This document shows, in pieces, positions 17,824-26,840 of a stretch of DNA of 59,191 bases. Position 1 is the stretch's first letter. The number at the start of each line of letters is the position of its first letter. Location: contig JAJDVQ010000053.1 in NCBI GenBank assembly GCA_022826045.1, positions 1 to 59,191 of the forward strand. Direction: 5' to 3'. The translations under genes and the position numbers were made by a program. Below the pieces are notes generated by a model. The model ran no database searches. It saw only the letters and a program-made list of their open reading frames with translations, and was not told the origin of the DNA. This DNA comes from Acidimicrobiia bacterium. GTDB taxonomy: Bacteria > Actinomycetota > Acidimicrobiia > Acidimicrobiales > Poriferisodalaceae.

Positions 17824-18525
17824 GTGCCCGACCCGCAACCACCGGCTATCGAGCTGCGCGACGTCTCCAAGATCTATCCGGGATCGCCGCCCGTCAAGGC
17901 GCTGGACGACGTTTCGGTACAGATCGGTCGGGGTCAGATGGTCGCCGTCGTCGGCCAGTCGGGCAGCGGCAAGTCCACCATGCTCAACGTGATGGGCACG
18001 CTCGATCAGCCCACCAGCGGCTCGGTGCTGATCGAGGGCACCGATACCTCGCTGCTGACCGACAACCAGCTGTCGGCGATCCGTGGTCGGCGCGTCGGCT
18101 TCGTGTTCCAGCGCTTCTTCCTCCTGTCGGGGATCGCAGTGATCGACAACGTGGCGAACGGTCTGCTGTACACCGGCGCGGCCCGGCCGCGTCGGCGCGA
18201 GGCGGCCGAGGCTGTGCTCGAGCGTGTCGGGCTCGGCGCGCGCAGATGGCACAAGCCCGACGAGCTGTCCGGCGGTGAGATGCAACGTGTCGCCATTGCC
18301 CGGGCGCTCGTCGGCGAGCCGGCGTTCGTCCTGGCCGACGAGCCCACCGGCAATCTCGACTCCGCCTCGTCGAATTCGATCATCGAGCTGCTGTTCTCGC
18401 TGCATGGCGAGGGTCGCACGATCGTCGTCATCACCCACAACGAGGCGATCGCCGCTGCGATGCCCCGGCAGCTGCAGATTCTCGACGGGCGTCTTGTGCG
18501 CGACACCGGGACGGTCCCGCAATGA
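17824..18525 (+). CDS. MacB/LolD-type ABC transporter ATPase
   Basis: 233 residues from GTG 17824; a TTG at 17806 overlapping the adaptor stop is an alternative that adds six residues. Walker A GQSGSGKSTM, Q-loop FQRFFLL, signature LSGGEMQRVAIARAL, Walker B VLADEPTGNLD, and switch ITHNEAIA. The phrase DEPTGNLDSASS is characteristic of the mechanotransmission MacB/LolD group. It pairs with the FtsX-type permease that overlaps its stop by four bases. Confidence 0.9.
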   Translation: MPDPQPPAIELRDVSKIYPGSPPVKALDDVSVQIGRGQMVAVVGQSGSGKSTMLNVMGTLDQPTSGSVLIEGTDTSLLTDNQLSAIRGRRVGFVFQRFFLLSGIAVIDNVANGLLYTGAARPRRREAAEAVLERVGLGARRWHKPDELSGGEMQRVAIARALVGEPAFVLADEPTGNLDSASSNSIIELLFSLHGEGRTIVVITHNEAIAAAMPRQLQILDGRLVRDTGTVPQ

Positions 18526-19715
18526 ACCTGGCGCCGAGCCGCTTGCGTCCATCCGAGACCGCGCGCGTCGGTCTCGGATCGTTGGCAGCGCGCCGGCTCC
18601 GCTCGGCATTGTCGGCGCTAGGCATTGCCATCGGCATCGCATCGCTGGTGGCTGTGTTGGGCCTGTCGGACTCGTCGAAGTCGGCGCTGCTCGACCAGAT
18701 CGGCGCGCTCGGCACCAATCTGCTCACCATCGAGGCAGGCTCGGGCTTCGGTGCGGGCGATGCGGCTCTGCCCGAGACCTCGGTTGCGACGGTCAGCCGC
18801 GTGCCCACGGTGGAGGCAACGTCGGCCGTGTACGCAGTCGACGCCGGCGTGTACCGCAACGATCTCGTGCCCGAAGACCTCACCGGGGGCATCAGCGTGT
18901 ACGGCACCGATCCGGGTCTCCTGGGCGCCCTCAACGGCGAGATCGCCCGCGGCTCATTCCTGACGGAGGCCACCCGCGACCATCCGGTGGCGGTGGTCGG
19001 GGCGGTCGCCGCCGAACGCCTGGGGGTCCGCAACCTCGACCAGCCGGTGCGGCTGTACATCGGCGACCGCTGGGTCGAGGTGGCAGGCGTGCTGGAGCCA
19101 TTCGCCCTCGCCGCCAACCTCGATCGCGCTGTGCTGATCGGCGACCGGGCAGCCGAGCGCTACTACGACACCGAGCTGGCTCCGGCCACGGTGTACGTGC
19201 GCGTCCACGAGGACCACATCGATGCAACACGCGACGTGCTGGCCGCGACGGTCGATCCCGAGAATCCCGAAGAGGCCGAGATCAGCAGGCCGTCGGACCT
19301 GCTCGAAGCCAGATCAGCCGCGGAGAGCTCCTTCACCTCGCTGTTCTTGGGCTTAGGCGCGGTGGCGCTGCTGGTGGGCGGCATCGGCGTGGCAAACGTC
19401 ATGGTGATCGGGGTCATCGAACGTCGCGGGGAGATCGGGCTGCGGCGCGCCATCGGCGCAACGCGGGCACACATCCGCCGGCAGTTCTTCACCGAGGCGC
19501 TGACGCTCGCGACCCTAGGCGGCACAGCAGGTGTGCTCTTGGGGGTCGCGGTGACCTACGGATACTCGCTCGCCCAAGGATGGCGCGTGATCATTCCACC
19601 GGTCGCCTTGATCGGCGGGTTCGCTGCGGCGGTCGCCATCGGCGTGATCGCCGGCGTGTATCCGGCAATCAGGGCATCGCGAGTATCTCCCACGGAGGCG
19701 CTCCGCTCGGCCTGA
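18522..19715 (+). CDS. MacB-type ABC transporter permease (FtsX family)
   Basis: 397 residues. One membrane helix near the N-terminus (LSALGIAIGIASLVAVLGL), a large extracytoplasmic MacB_PCD domain (about 50-265), and three C-terminal helices (LFLGLGAVALLVGGIGVANVM, a second around 335-355, a third around 362-380) with the FtsX signature ERRGEIGLRRAIGA and a final YPAIRASRVSPTEALR. ATGA overlap with the ATPase gene. With the adaptor and the lipoprotein it forms an export or signalling complex; substrate unknown. Confidence 0.9.
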   Translation: MNLAPSRLRPSETARVGLGSLAARRLRSALSALGIAIGIASLVAVLGLSDSSKSALLDQIGALGTNLLTIEAGSGFGAGDAALPETSVATVSRVPTVEATSAVYAVDAGVYRNDLVPEDLTGGISVYGTDPGLLGALNGEIARGSFLTEATRDHPVAVVGAVAAERLGVRNLDQPVRLYIGDRWVEVAGVLEPFALAANLDRAVLIGDRAAERYYDTELAPATVYVRVHEDHIDATRDVLAATVDPENPEEAEISRPSDLLEARSAAESSFTSLFLGLGAVALLVGGIGVANVMVIGVIERRGEIGLRRAIGATRAHIRRQFFTEALTLATLGGTAGVLLGVAVTYGYSLAQGWRVIIPPVALIGGFAAAVAIGVIAGVYPAIRASRVSPTEALRSA

Positions 19716-19838
19716 GGGATACCGAGCCCCACGACGCCCCGCTCTTGGGACTCCGGCTCGCTGCCGCTCGCGGGTCGCTCGGGCCCCGGGGTCCAGCCTC
19801 TTAGCCTCTGACGCCATGCAACGGTACGGCGGCGCTTC

Positions 19839-20996
19839 GTGAGCGGCTTGAAGGTCTCCGAGCGGGCGGACATCGCGCCTTTCTTTGTGATGGAGATGAT
19901 GCGGGCTGCCGCCGACCGGGAAGCGGCCGGCGGCGATGTCGTGCACATGGAGGTCGGCCAGCCGTCCACGTCCGCACCGGCCGGAGCGCGCACTGCTGCC
20001 AAGGCCGCTATCGACAGCGACGTGCTGGGATACACGTCGGCCGTGGGCATCGAACCGTTGCGCACGAGGCTGGTCCAGCACTACGCCGACTGGTACCGCC
20101 ACGACACCGATGCCGGTCGCATTGTCGTTACCCAAGGTGCCAGCGGGGCGTTCACGCTCGCGTTCCTGGCGTGCTTCGAGGCCGGCGACCGTGTGGCGGT
20201 GACTGCGCCCGGCTATCCCTGCTACCGCAACACGCTCGAAGCACTGGACATCGAGGTCGTCGAGATTGCCGTCACGCCCGAGTCGGGCTTCCGGTTGAGC
20301 GCAGACATGGTGACGAGCGCCGGCCCGCTCGATGGGCTGGTCGTGGCTAGTCCCGCCAACCCGACCGGCACCATGCTCATGGCAGACGAACTGGGCCGGC
20401 TAGCTCGCTGGTGCCATGACGCCGGTGTGCGGCTGATCTCCGATGAGATCTACCACGGCATCGCCTACGGAACCGAGGCCGCCACCGCCGCGGCGCACAG
20501 CCCGAGCGCGGTCGTGGTGAACAGCTTCTCCAAGTACTTCTCGATGACCGGTTGGCGGCTGGGCTGGCTGCTGCTGCCGCCCGATCTGGTCTCACCCGTC
20601 GAGCGCCTCGCCCAGAACGCCACCATCGCCGCTGCCACGGTGAGCCAGCACGCCGCGCTCGGTGCGTTCGACAGCATCGACGAACTGGAAACCAACGTCG
20701 CCCGTTACGCCGCCAACCGTCAGATCCTGCTCGATGGCCTGCCCGCAGCAGGGATCGACCGCATCGCCCCGCCTGACGGGGCGTTCTACATCTACGCCAA
20801 CGTCGATCACCTCACCGACGACAGCGCCGATCTGGCCGCGACCTGGCTCGCGGAACTCGGCATCGCCACCACGCCCGGCATCGACTTCGACCCTGCAGAG
20901 GGTCATCGCTGCATCCGGTTCTCGTTCGCGGGCAGCAACGACGACATGATCCAGACCGTCGAACGCCTCACCGCCTGGGCACAGCAGCAGCACTGA
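19839..20996 (+). CDS. Class I/II pyridoxal-phosphate aminotransferase
   Basis: 385 residues from a GTG. PLP fold-type I: GASGAFTLAF, the SPANPTGTML loop, DEIYHGIAY, and the Schiff-base lysine Lys232 in SFSKYFSMTGWRLG. It belongs to the aspartate-aminotransferase-like group; the amino acid substrate cannot be told from sequence. The gene ends directly at the edge of an IS481 remnant, so its last residues may have been altered by the insertion, although the domain looks complete. Confidence 0.88.
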   Translation: MSGLKVSERADIAPFFVMEMMRAAADREAAGGDVVHMEVGQPSTSAPAGARTAAKAAIDSDVLGYTSAVGIEPLRTRLVQHYADWYRHDTDAGRIVVTQGASGAFTLAFLACFEAGDRVAVTAPGYPCYRNTLEALDIEVVEIAVTPESGFRLSADMVTSAGPLDGLVVASPANPTGTMLMADELGRLARWCHDAGVRLISDEIYHGIAYGTEAATAAAHSPSAVVVNSFSKYFSMTGWRLGWLLLPPDLVSPVERLAQNATIAAATVSQHAALGAFDSIDELETNVARYAANRQILLDGLPAAGIDRIAPPDGAFYIYANVDHLTDDSADLAATWLAELGIATTPGIDFDPAEGHRCIRFSFAGSNDDMIQTVERLTAWAQQQH

Positions 20997-21283
20997 GCCC
21001 TCGGCCTCGCAGCGCTTCATCCACTTGTCGACCGTCTGACGCGAGCAGCCCATCTGCGCCGCCACCGCCGTCTTGGACTGACCCGCCGCCACACGCTCGA
21101 CCATCACCAGCCTCGAATGCGGCGACAACCTCGACCGCGGCGCACCCCGCCGAGCCGATCCTTGACCACCGTTGACCACTGAGCCTCCGCTCGCAGTCCG
21201 GGATCATCAACAGACCCCACACTGCCACAGAGGCTCAACTCATCCCACGACCCGCACTGTCAACAAGGTCCATGGGCATTACA
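20997..21283 (-). mobile_element. Truncated IS481-family element (transposase N-terminus only)
   Basis: On the minus strand, reading from 21179, the sequence RSRLSPHSRLVMVERVAAGQ and CSRQTVDKWMKRCEAEG gives the helix-turn-helix that opens IS481 transposases. The frame then runs into the end of the aminotransferase gene, so the DDE catalytic part is missing. Upstream, the minus strand at 21283-21258 begins TGTAATGCCCATGGACCTTG, resembling an IS481 terminal repeat. Only one end is present. This is a scar, not a working element. Confidence 0.75.
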
Positions 21284-21309
21284 GCTCACTGCGAGCGTTC
21301 TTCAACTCG

Positions 21310-21633
21310 TCAGTCCGCAAACATCTCGCGAGCCACTGAAAGCACTCGCGCCATCGTCGGCGATGGAAGGTGACCAAGGTTGCGCACAAGCCGTACGCCG
21401 TCCACCGCCCGCATCTGATCCAACACGACATGGCCGTTCGCACCGTCGAACCGGCAGGCAACCCGAAACGGATAGCGACGGCTGCCGGTCGTCATCGGCG
21501 CGACCAGATAGCTCGGCCAGTGCTCATTCAGTTCGTCGGGCGAGATCACCACTGCCGGGCGCGTCTTGCGAATCTCCGAGCCGACCGTGGGATCCAAGTG
21601 GCACAGGTACACCTCCCCGCGTCGGGGTGTCAC
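21310..21633 (-). CDS. mazF: MazF/PemK-family toxin
   Basis: 107 residues. RRGEVYLCHLDPTVGSEIRK, RPAVVISPDELN, YLVAPMTTG and the C-terminal LDQMRAVDGVRLVRNLG are the conserved segments of MazF endoribonucleases. It overlaps the upstream MazE-type gene by four bases, giving an antitoxin-first module. Probably cleaves mRNA when the antitoxin is degraded. Confidence 0.92.
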   Translation of the reverse strand: MTPRRGEVYLCHLDPTVGSEIRKTRPAVVISPDELNEHWPSYLVAPMTTGSRRYPFRVACRFDGANGHVVLDQMRAVDGVRLVRNLGHLPSPTMARVLSVAREMFAD

Positions 21634-21902
21634 TGAGAGTCCTCATTCGCGAACTCCCATTCCCACTCTTCGCTGTCGAAGCGAGTTGGGGGCCACGCTT
21701 CAACCGCAACATCGTCACCGCGCTCATGGGCCAGCCGAGCAGCCTCGGCCCACCCGGCCCTCGCCTCGGGACGCGGCTCAATGAGCACGCCTCCGTCCAC
21801 TACGCGCAACGAGACAAGCTCGCCCAAGCCGGCCTCCTCGATGAGCGGCTTCGGCAGCCGGACGCCACGTGAGTTGCCGATCGGCACGATTCTGGCGTCC
21901 AT
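21630..21902 (-). CDS. mazE: MazE-like (AbrB-fold) antitoxin
   Basis: 90 residues. The N-terminal swapped-hairpin DNA-binding fold is evident in ARIVPIGNSRGVRLPKPLIEEAGL; the acidic C-terminus (about 65-90, FDSEEWEWEFANEDSQ) would bind and neutralise MazF. The start lies about 40 bp downstream of a perfect 14-bp palindrome, a likely autoregulatory operator. Confidence 0.9.
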   Translation of the reverse strand: MDARIVPIGNSRGVRLPKPLIEEAGLGELVSLRVVDGGVLIEPRPEARAGWAEAARLAHERGDDVAVEAWPPTRFDSEEWEWEFANEDSQ

Positions 21903-21944
21903 GCTGGCCTCCGCACTCCATCGGGCACGATCTCCGATGCCCGG

Positions 21945-21958
21945 AATGTAATTACATT
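21945..21958. promoter_or_regulatory. 14-bp perfect palindrome, probable MazEF operator
   Basis: AATGTAATTACATT is a perfect 14-bp palindrome in an AT-rich patch within a GC-rich region, 43 bp upstream of the mazE start on the minus strand. It contains the stop codon of the acyl-CoA dehydrogenase gene. MazE proteins commonly autorepress through such sites; binding is inferred. Confidence 0.6.
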
Positions 21959-23172
21959 ATAGCCACACTTTCAGGTGAGGCGGCCCGAGCTTCTGACCAG
22001 GACTTGCCGGACTCCACGTCGACGTCGTGGGGCAGGCCCAGCACCCGCTCGGCGATGATGTTGCGCTGCACCTCCGAGGTGCCGCCGCCGATGGTGAGTG
22101 CAGGGCTGAACAGGTAGCCGCCGTGCCAGCCGTTCCAGCCCTCCACCACGGCCTGGGTCTTGGGGAACTCCGGCGACGTGCCCAGCGGGCCCGTGTTGGC
22201 GAGCAGTCCGTGAGCGCCGGCCAGATCCTTGGCCAGCCCCATGACGTGCTGGCCGTGATCGTCCGCCAGCGCTTTGCGAACGCTGGCCTCGGGGCCGGGC
22301 TGGCGGCCGTGCAGACGGGCGCTCAGCGTCCGCAGCCGGATGAGCCGAAGCACCTCGCCCTCCATGTGCAAGCGTGCAGCCCGGTCGCGCATCACCGGAT
22401 CCGACACGCCCCCGGCAGACCGCACCACGTCGAGCAGGTCGGCCGCGCTGGGGCCGCTGCCCCACAGCGCCCCTTCGCCCGACAGCGACACTCGCTCATT
22501 GCCCAACGTGATCTTGGCAAGCCGCCAGCCGTCGTTCTCGTCGCCGATCCGGTTCTCCACCGGCAGCTCCATGTCGGTGAAGAACGTCTGGTTGAAGGAG
22601 TAGGCCGTAGTCATGTCGATGATCGGGCGCAACTCGAGGCCGGGCGTGTCCATCGGGCAGATGAAGTAGGACACGCCGCGGTGCTTGGGCACGTCGGGAT
22701 CGGTGCGGGCGATGAGAATGCCGAACTTGCTGCGGTGAGCTCCTGAGGACCAGATCTTCGAGCCGTTCACGATGTACCGCTCGCCGTCTCGCACCGCCCG
22801 TGTGGCCAGGTTTGCCAAGTCCGAGCCGCTGTCGGGCTCGGAGAACAGCTGGCACCACACCTCCTCGCCGGTGAGGATCGGCCACAGGTAGCGCTCCTTC
22901 TGGGCGTCAGTGCCGCCGGCGATGATCGTCGGGCCGGCCCAGCCCAGCCCGATGCCGCCCGCCAGACGCTTCACCCCGGCAGCGGCCAGCTCCTCGTCGA
23001 TCAGCAGCTGGGTGATGGGATCGGCTTCCAGCCCGTAGGGCTTCGGCCAGTGCGGCGCCGCGTATCCGGCGTGTGCCAGCGCCTCCTGGCTCGGATTGCC
23101 GTCGTGATCGTCGAGCCAGTCGCGCACGGCGACGCGGCGAGGATCGTCATCGTCCGGCCAGTCGAAATCCAT
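21952..23172 (-). CDS. Acyl-CoA dehydrogenase
   Basis: 406 residues with the full family plan: N-terminal helical domain, CQLFSEPDSGSDLANLATRA at the FAD/substrate site, GSKIWSSGAHRS, the middle beta domain, and the C-terminal helical domain ending with IGGGTSEVQRNIIAERVLGLP. It would use FAD and an electron-transfer flavoprotein to oxidise an acyl-CoA; chain or substrate type is not evident (steroid side-chain and branched substrates are common in actinobacteria). The last ~20 residues run into the MazEF operator and may have been added by that insertion. Confidence 0.92.
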   Translation of the reverse strand: MDFDWPDDDDPRRVAVRDWLDDHDGNPSQEALAHAGYAAPHWPKPYGLEADPITQLLIDEELAAAGVKRLAGGIGLGWAGPTIIAGGTDAQKERYLWPILTGEEVWCQLFSEPDSGSDLANLATRAVRDGERYIVNGSKIWSSGAHRSKFGILIARTDPDVPKHRGVSYFICPMDTPGLELRPIIDMTTAYSFNQTFFTDMELPVENRIGDENDGWRLAKITLGNERVSLSGEGALWGSGPSAADLLDVVRSAGGVSDPVMRDRAARLHMEGEVLRLIRLRTLSARLHGRQPGPEASVRKALADDHGQHVMGLAKDLAGAHGLLANTGPLGTSPEFPKTQAVVEGWNGWHGGYLFSPALTIGGGTSEVQRNIIAERVLGLPHDVDVESGKSWSEARAASPESVAIM

Positions 23173-23248
23173 ATGCGCAGGCTACGGCACCCCGGCGGGC
23201 CGATTCAGATCACCGCGATGGCACCGGCGCAGAAGCCATCACGTCGCT

Positions 23249-23626
23249 TCAGACTCTGACGATCTCAAGTTCTGGATCGAGCAGTCGAAGGTCGTCGGGA
23301 TCGGAGGTCACGACTCGCTGGCGCTCGCGGCGGGCGCACAGGACGACATGGGCGTCGGCGATGTCGGCGGTGCCGCTGGCAGCAAGCAGACGGCCGACAC
23401 CGATGGCATCAGACCTGTCCAGAGGGACCACCATGGTGTGCGGCGATCGCAACAGCCTCGCCAGCCGCACTTGACGCTGCGGCCGTCGGATGGCCTGAGC
23501 CAGAGCGGTCGAAGGGATCGTTATGTCAGCGCCGGTCTCATGAGCGCGCGACAGCAGAGCGACAACGCCGCGGTCGCCCCTCTCCAGTGCGATCAACCCG
23601 CCAGCGTCGAGCACCGTCCCCGGCAC
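23249..23626 (-). CDS. vapC: PIN-domain toxin (VapC type)
   Basis: 125 residues from GTG 23626. PIN nuclease pattern: VLDAGGLIALERGD with the first Asp, a central PSTALAQAIRR segment, TADIADAHVVLCAR with the acidic pair, and VVTSDPDDLRLL near the end. It overlaps the antitoxin stop by one base. Predicted ribonuclease of a VapBC-like pair. Confidence 0.88.
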   Translation of the reverse strand: MPGTVLDAGGLIALERGDRGVVALLSRAHETGADITIPSTALAQAIRRPQRQVRLARLLRSPHTMVVPLDRSDAIGVGRLLAASGTADIADAHVVLCARRERQRVVTSDPDDLRLLDPELEIVRV

Positions 23627-23886
23627 TACGCGGCGGTCTCGGCGTGAGGATCGCTATCGCCGAGCACCTCGTCGGCCCATGCCCGCTCTGCATGCGTCAA
23701 CGGCCCGCCCGACTGCTCCAGAGCCTCGGCGAGGATTCTGCCCCAGGCAGCTGCATCATCGAGAGCGGCGCCGACCGCGCCTTGCACGAAGGCCGAGACG
23801 CTCGGCGCGTCGCCGGCCTCCACCAGCGCTTTCACCGAAGCAACCTGCTCGGCTCCCAGCGTGACGGTCACCTTCTGCGTTGCCAT
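23626..23886 (-). CDS. Antitoxin partner of the PIN toxin
   Basis: 86 residues from ATG 23886 (an in-frame ATG at 23898 would add four). The N-terminal MATQKVTVTLGAEQVASVKA reads as a short ribbon-helix-helix DNA-binding unit; the C-terminal acidic helix (AERAWADEVLGDSD) would bind the toxin. A short direct repeat GGTATGG spans the two alternative start codons and could be part of the binding site. Confidence 0.78.
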   Translation of the reverse strand: MATQKVTVTLGAEQVASVKALVEAGDAPSVSAFVQGAVGAALDDAAAWGRILAEALEQSGGPLTHAERAWADEVLGDSDPHAETAA

Positions 23887-24247
23887 ACCAATCACCATAC
23901 CGTCTGCTGTCTCCGGCGAGCGGACTCTGCATGCGCCGGGGCCACGCCGACGGCCGTACACGGGCGCGAGCAGGCCCCGGTGCCGGTGAGGGAACCGGGG
24001 CCCGCTGCTGCCCGAAGATCGTGTTCGCGCCTCCGCCGGTTGGCGGGGCATCGGCCGCGTGAGGACCAGCGCGCGGATCTTGTGGGGTTCGGTGGTCCGG
24101 GTTGGAGTCGCCACCTGATGGAGACGTCCCCTTCTCGGAAGCGGGTCGCCTCAGCGCCCGGCCACCTCCAGAGTCCTGTTGCGTTTCGGCATTGCTTGGA
24201 CCACCCCCTTTCTCTGGTGCAACCAGATTGCCACAGTCACGGCTGGA
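23887..24247. other. Intergenic stretch without recognisable gene
   Basis: 361 bp between the antitoxin and the peptidase gene. Open frames run through it on both strands, but none has recognisable protein features or a good ribosome site. It should contain the promoter of the antitoxin-toxin operon; nothing else could be assigned. Confidence 0.5.
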
Positions 24248-25168
24248 TCAGGGAACGAATTCCGATCGGATCGCTCGGGCGACGGCCGCAGCACCCAGCG
24301 TCGCCACCAGATCCGGCTGCGTGTCGACCTCGCCTGTGGCGAGCAGGAACAGCGCGTCGCCGTCGAAGTTCGTGTGCGGGGGCTCGATCGCCCTGGCGAT
24401 GCCCGTGTGCGCCAGATCGACCGCCCGGCAGGCTTCTGGCTTGGTGAGCCGGGCGTTGGTGACCAGGCAGCCGATCGTCGTGTTGCCTCGCTCGGGCGAT
24501 TCGGACTCCTCGTTGCCGCGCCCGGTAAATCCGGGAATGGCCTCGATCGCGTCATACGGGTACCGCTCTGACCCAGGCGGCGCCGAGCATCCGGCCAGCA
24601 CGGTCCCGTCTGCGTCGATGACGTCGCCCAGAGCATTCACCGCCACCAGCGCGCCCACCACCACATCGCCCGAACGCTCCACCGCGGCGCCAAGCGCGCC
24701 GGACACCGAGAAGTCCCTGCCGGCGACCTTGCCGATCGTGCAACCGCGCCCCACGCCGACCCGTCCCGTGGCGGGTTCGTCGGCACTGGCAGCCTCGCAT
24801 GCAGCCCAGCCGGCAGCCGCGGTGGGGCGCTCGCTCTCCGGCGACTGGATGTCGTACACGACGGCCGCTCCCACAACCGGCACGATGCTGCCGCGAATAT
24901 CGAGCCCGCGGCCCTCGCTGGCGCACCAGCGCACAACGCCGTCCGCCGCAGAAAGGCCGAAGACGCTGTTGCCGCAGAGCACCACCCCATGGCACTCCAC
25001 GCCGCCACCCGTCGAACTCAGCGCAGCGGCCTCGCGAGTCCCGGGCGCGCCTCCACGCACGGCGATGGCGCCCAAGGTGCCCGCCGGCGGGAGCACCACG
25101 GTCACCCCGGTGGCTGCGTCGTCGTCGGTCCACGATCCGACCAGCACCGACGGCAATCCCAACGCCAT
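24248..25168 (-). CDS. P1-family (S58, DmpA/NylC-like) N-terminal nucleophile peptidase
   Basis: 306 residues. Family features are VGSWTDDDAATGVTVVL at the start, GGGVECHGVVLCGNSVFGL, VPVVGAAVVYD, and ERGNTTIGCLVTNARL where NTT contains the self-processing site and the nucleophilic threonine or serine. Members hydrolyse beta-peptides, D-aminopeptides or nylon oligomers after autocleavage into two chains. Stands alone; substrate not predictable. Confidence 0.88.
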   Translation of the reverse strand: MALGLPSVLVGSWTDDDAATGVTVVLPPAGTLGAIAVRGGAPGTREAAALSSTGGGVECHGVVLCGNSVFGLSAADGVVRWCASEGRGLDIRGSIVPVVGAAVVYDIQSPESERPTAAAGWAACEAASADEPATGRVGVGRGCTIGKVAGRDFSVSGALGAAVERSGDVVVGALVAVNALGDVIDADGTVLAGCSAPPGSERYPYDAIEAIPGFTGRGNEESESPERGNTTIGCLVTNARLTKPEACRAVDLAHTGIARAIEPPHTNFDGDALFLLATGEVDTQPDLVATLGAAAVARAIRSEFVP

Positions 25169-25249
25169 GGCCGCGCACCCTACGCGTTGGGCTGCGCGCT
25201 GGCCGCGCCGCTTCGGAGGCAGAGCCCGGCCGCCGGGAGCAATGGCGGG

Positions 25250-26203
25250 CTACTCCTCGGCGGCCCCGATCGGGGAAGCGGCGTCGGCGGTGCGGTCGCG
25301 GAACATCTCGCCCATCGCGGCGACGGCGCCGAGCACCCCGCTGGTGTCGAGCGGCAGGAAGATCTTGGTGGCTTGGCCATTCGCAACGCCCTGCAGCGCT
25401 TCGAGGTACTTGATGGCGATCAGGTCGTCGGTTGGGTCGCCGTTGTGGATGGCTTGGAAGACCCGCTCGATGGCCTGGCCCTCGCCCTCGGCCACCGTGA
25501 GCTTCTGGTACTTGTCGGCATCGGCCACTCGCTTGATGGCCTCAGCCTCGCCCTCGGCCCGCAGGATCTGGGACTGCTTCACGCCCTCCGCCTGGAGGAT
25601 CGCCGCACGCTTCTCGCCCTCGGCCTCGGTGACAGCGGCACGCCGGTCGCGCTCGGCCTTCATCTGGCGGTGCATCGCAGTGGTCACATCGGCGGGCGGC
25701 TCGATCCGCTGAATCTCCACGCGGACCACACGGGTGCCCCACTTGTCGGTGGCGTCATCGAGAATCTGCCGCAGCTTGGAGTTGATGACCTCACGGGACA
25801 CCAGCGCGTCGTCGAGCTGCAGGTCGCCTATCACGTTGCGGAGGTTGGTCTGCGCCAGCTTCGTCACGGCGATGATGAAGTTGCCGACCGCGTACTTCAG
25901 CTTCACCGGATCGGTGGGCTCGTAGTAGATGACGGCATCCACGGTGACGGCCACGTTGTCCTTGGTGATGACTTCCTGCGGCGGCACGTCCACCACCTGC
26001 TCGCGCATGTCCACCTTCAGGATCCGCTGCACGAACGGGATGACGAAACGCAGGCCCGGCTCCACCGTAGAGCGGTACTTGCCGAGGTTTTCGATGAGGC
26101 CCTGCTCGTAGGGGCGCACGATGCGCAGGCCCTTCGCCGCGATCACGAAGATCGCGAGCGCGATGATTGCCAAGAGGATCACTCCGGGGCTGATGCTGTC
26201 CAT
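25250..26203 (-). CDS. SPFH/band-7 membrane protein (stomatin-like)
   Basis: 317 residues from ATG 26203, which overlaps the NfeD gene stop by one base; the longer frame to 26419 lies inside that gene. One N-terminal membrane helix ([16 protein letters not shown]), then the SPFH core ([47 protein letters not shown]) and a coiled coil ([20 protein letters not shown]). Forms oligomeric membrane scaffolds together with NfeD proteins. Confidence 0.93.
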   Translation of the reverse strand: MDSISPGVILLAIIALAIFVIAAKGLRIVRPYEQGLIENLGKYRSTVEPGLRFVIPFVQRILKVDMREQVVDVPPQEVITKDNVAVTVDAVIYYEPTDPVKLKYAVGNFIIAVTKLAQTNLRNVIGDLQLDDALVSREVINSKLRQILDDATDKWGTRVVRVEIQRIEPPADVTTAMHRQMKAERDRRAAVTEAEGEKRAAILQAEGVKQSQILRAEGEAEAIKRVADADKYQKLTVAEGEGQAIERVFQAIHNGDPTDDLIAIKYLEALQGVANGQATKIFLPLDTSGVLGAVAAMGEMFRDRTADAASPIGAAEE

Positions 26204-26757
26204 CAATCGCTCCTTGACGGTTCGGGCTCGGTTGCTGCTTCCTCGCCGGCGTCGTCTGCTGCGACCGCCTCGGAGGCTGGCGCGCCGACGGCGTCGCGAC
26301 GCACGTAGTCGGGCGGTGGCGGTTCGAGGACTTCGACGTCGAGCTTGGTGCCGTGCAGTGCCGTGACGCGCACCAACGAGCCCTCGGCGACCGGCCCGCT
26401 CTCGGCGACGGCCCGCCACTCGTCCGATTCGACGCGCACACGTCCGGTGTTGGCGACGAGATCGATGTCTTCGATGACCCGCGCCTCCATGCCGATATAG
26501 CGGTTAGCCCCCACCGGCAGGTCGTCGGGGCGGTCCTGGCGGCCCATGAATCGGCGCAGCACCAGCATCGAAACCGCAGTGCCGCCAAAGAACAGCAGCC
26601 ATTGGACGGCGCCGTGCAGGTCCAGCCACGCCGCTGCCGCTGCGAGCGCGGCGCCGAGCGCGAACGGCAGGAGGAAGAAGCCGGCAGTGAAGATCTCGCC
26701 GATGCCCATCACCATGGTCATGGCGACCCACACCCACCGCCACAGTTCGTTGTCCAC
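26203..26757 (-). CDS. NfeD-family membrane protein
   Basis: 184 residues. Two to three membrane helices in the first 65 residues ([36 protein letters not shown]), then an OB-fold soluble domain ([41 protein letters not shown]) as in short NfeD1b proteins, and a disordered acidic tail. Coupled to the SPFH gene by TGATG; the NfeD-stomatin pair is a widespread membrane-quality module. Confidence 0.9.
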   Translation of the reverse strand: MDNELWRWVWVAMTMVMGIGEIFTAGFFLLPFALGAALAAAAAWLDLHGAVQWLLFFGGTAVSMLVLRRFMGRQDRPDDLPVGANRYIGMEARVIEDIDLVANTGRVRVESDEWRAVAESGPVAEGSLVRVTALHGTKLDVEVLEPPPPDYVRRDAVGAPASEAVAADDAGEEAATEPEPSRSD

Positions 26758-26840
26758 ACCGACCCCCGATCGCGCGATGGACTCGCTGCCAGTATGCCCC
26801 GCCCCAGCGAGCCCGTTGCCGCGTCAGCAGGCGCGCTGCT

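Noticed and set aside
24050..24130. Possible tRNA-like hairpins in the intergenic stretch
   Set aside because: No consistent acceptor stem or T-loop consensus could be found.
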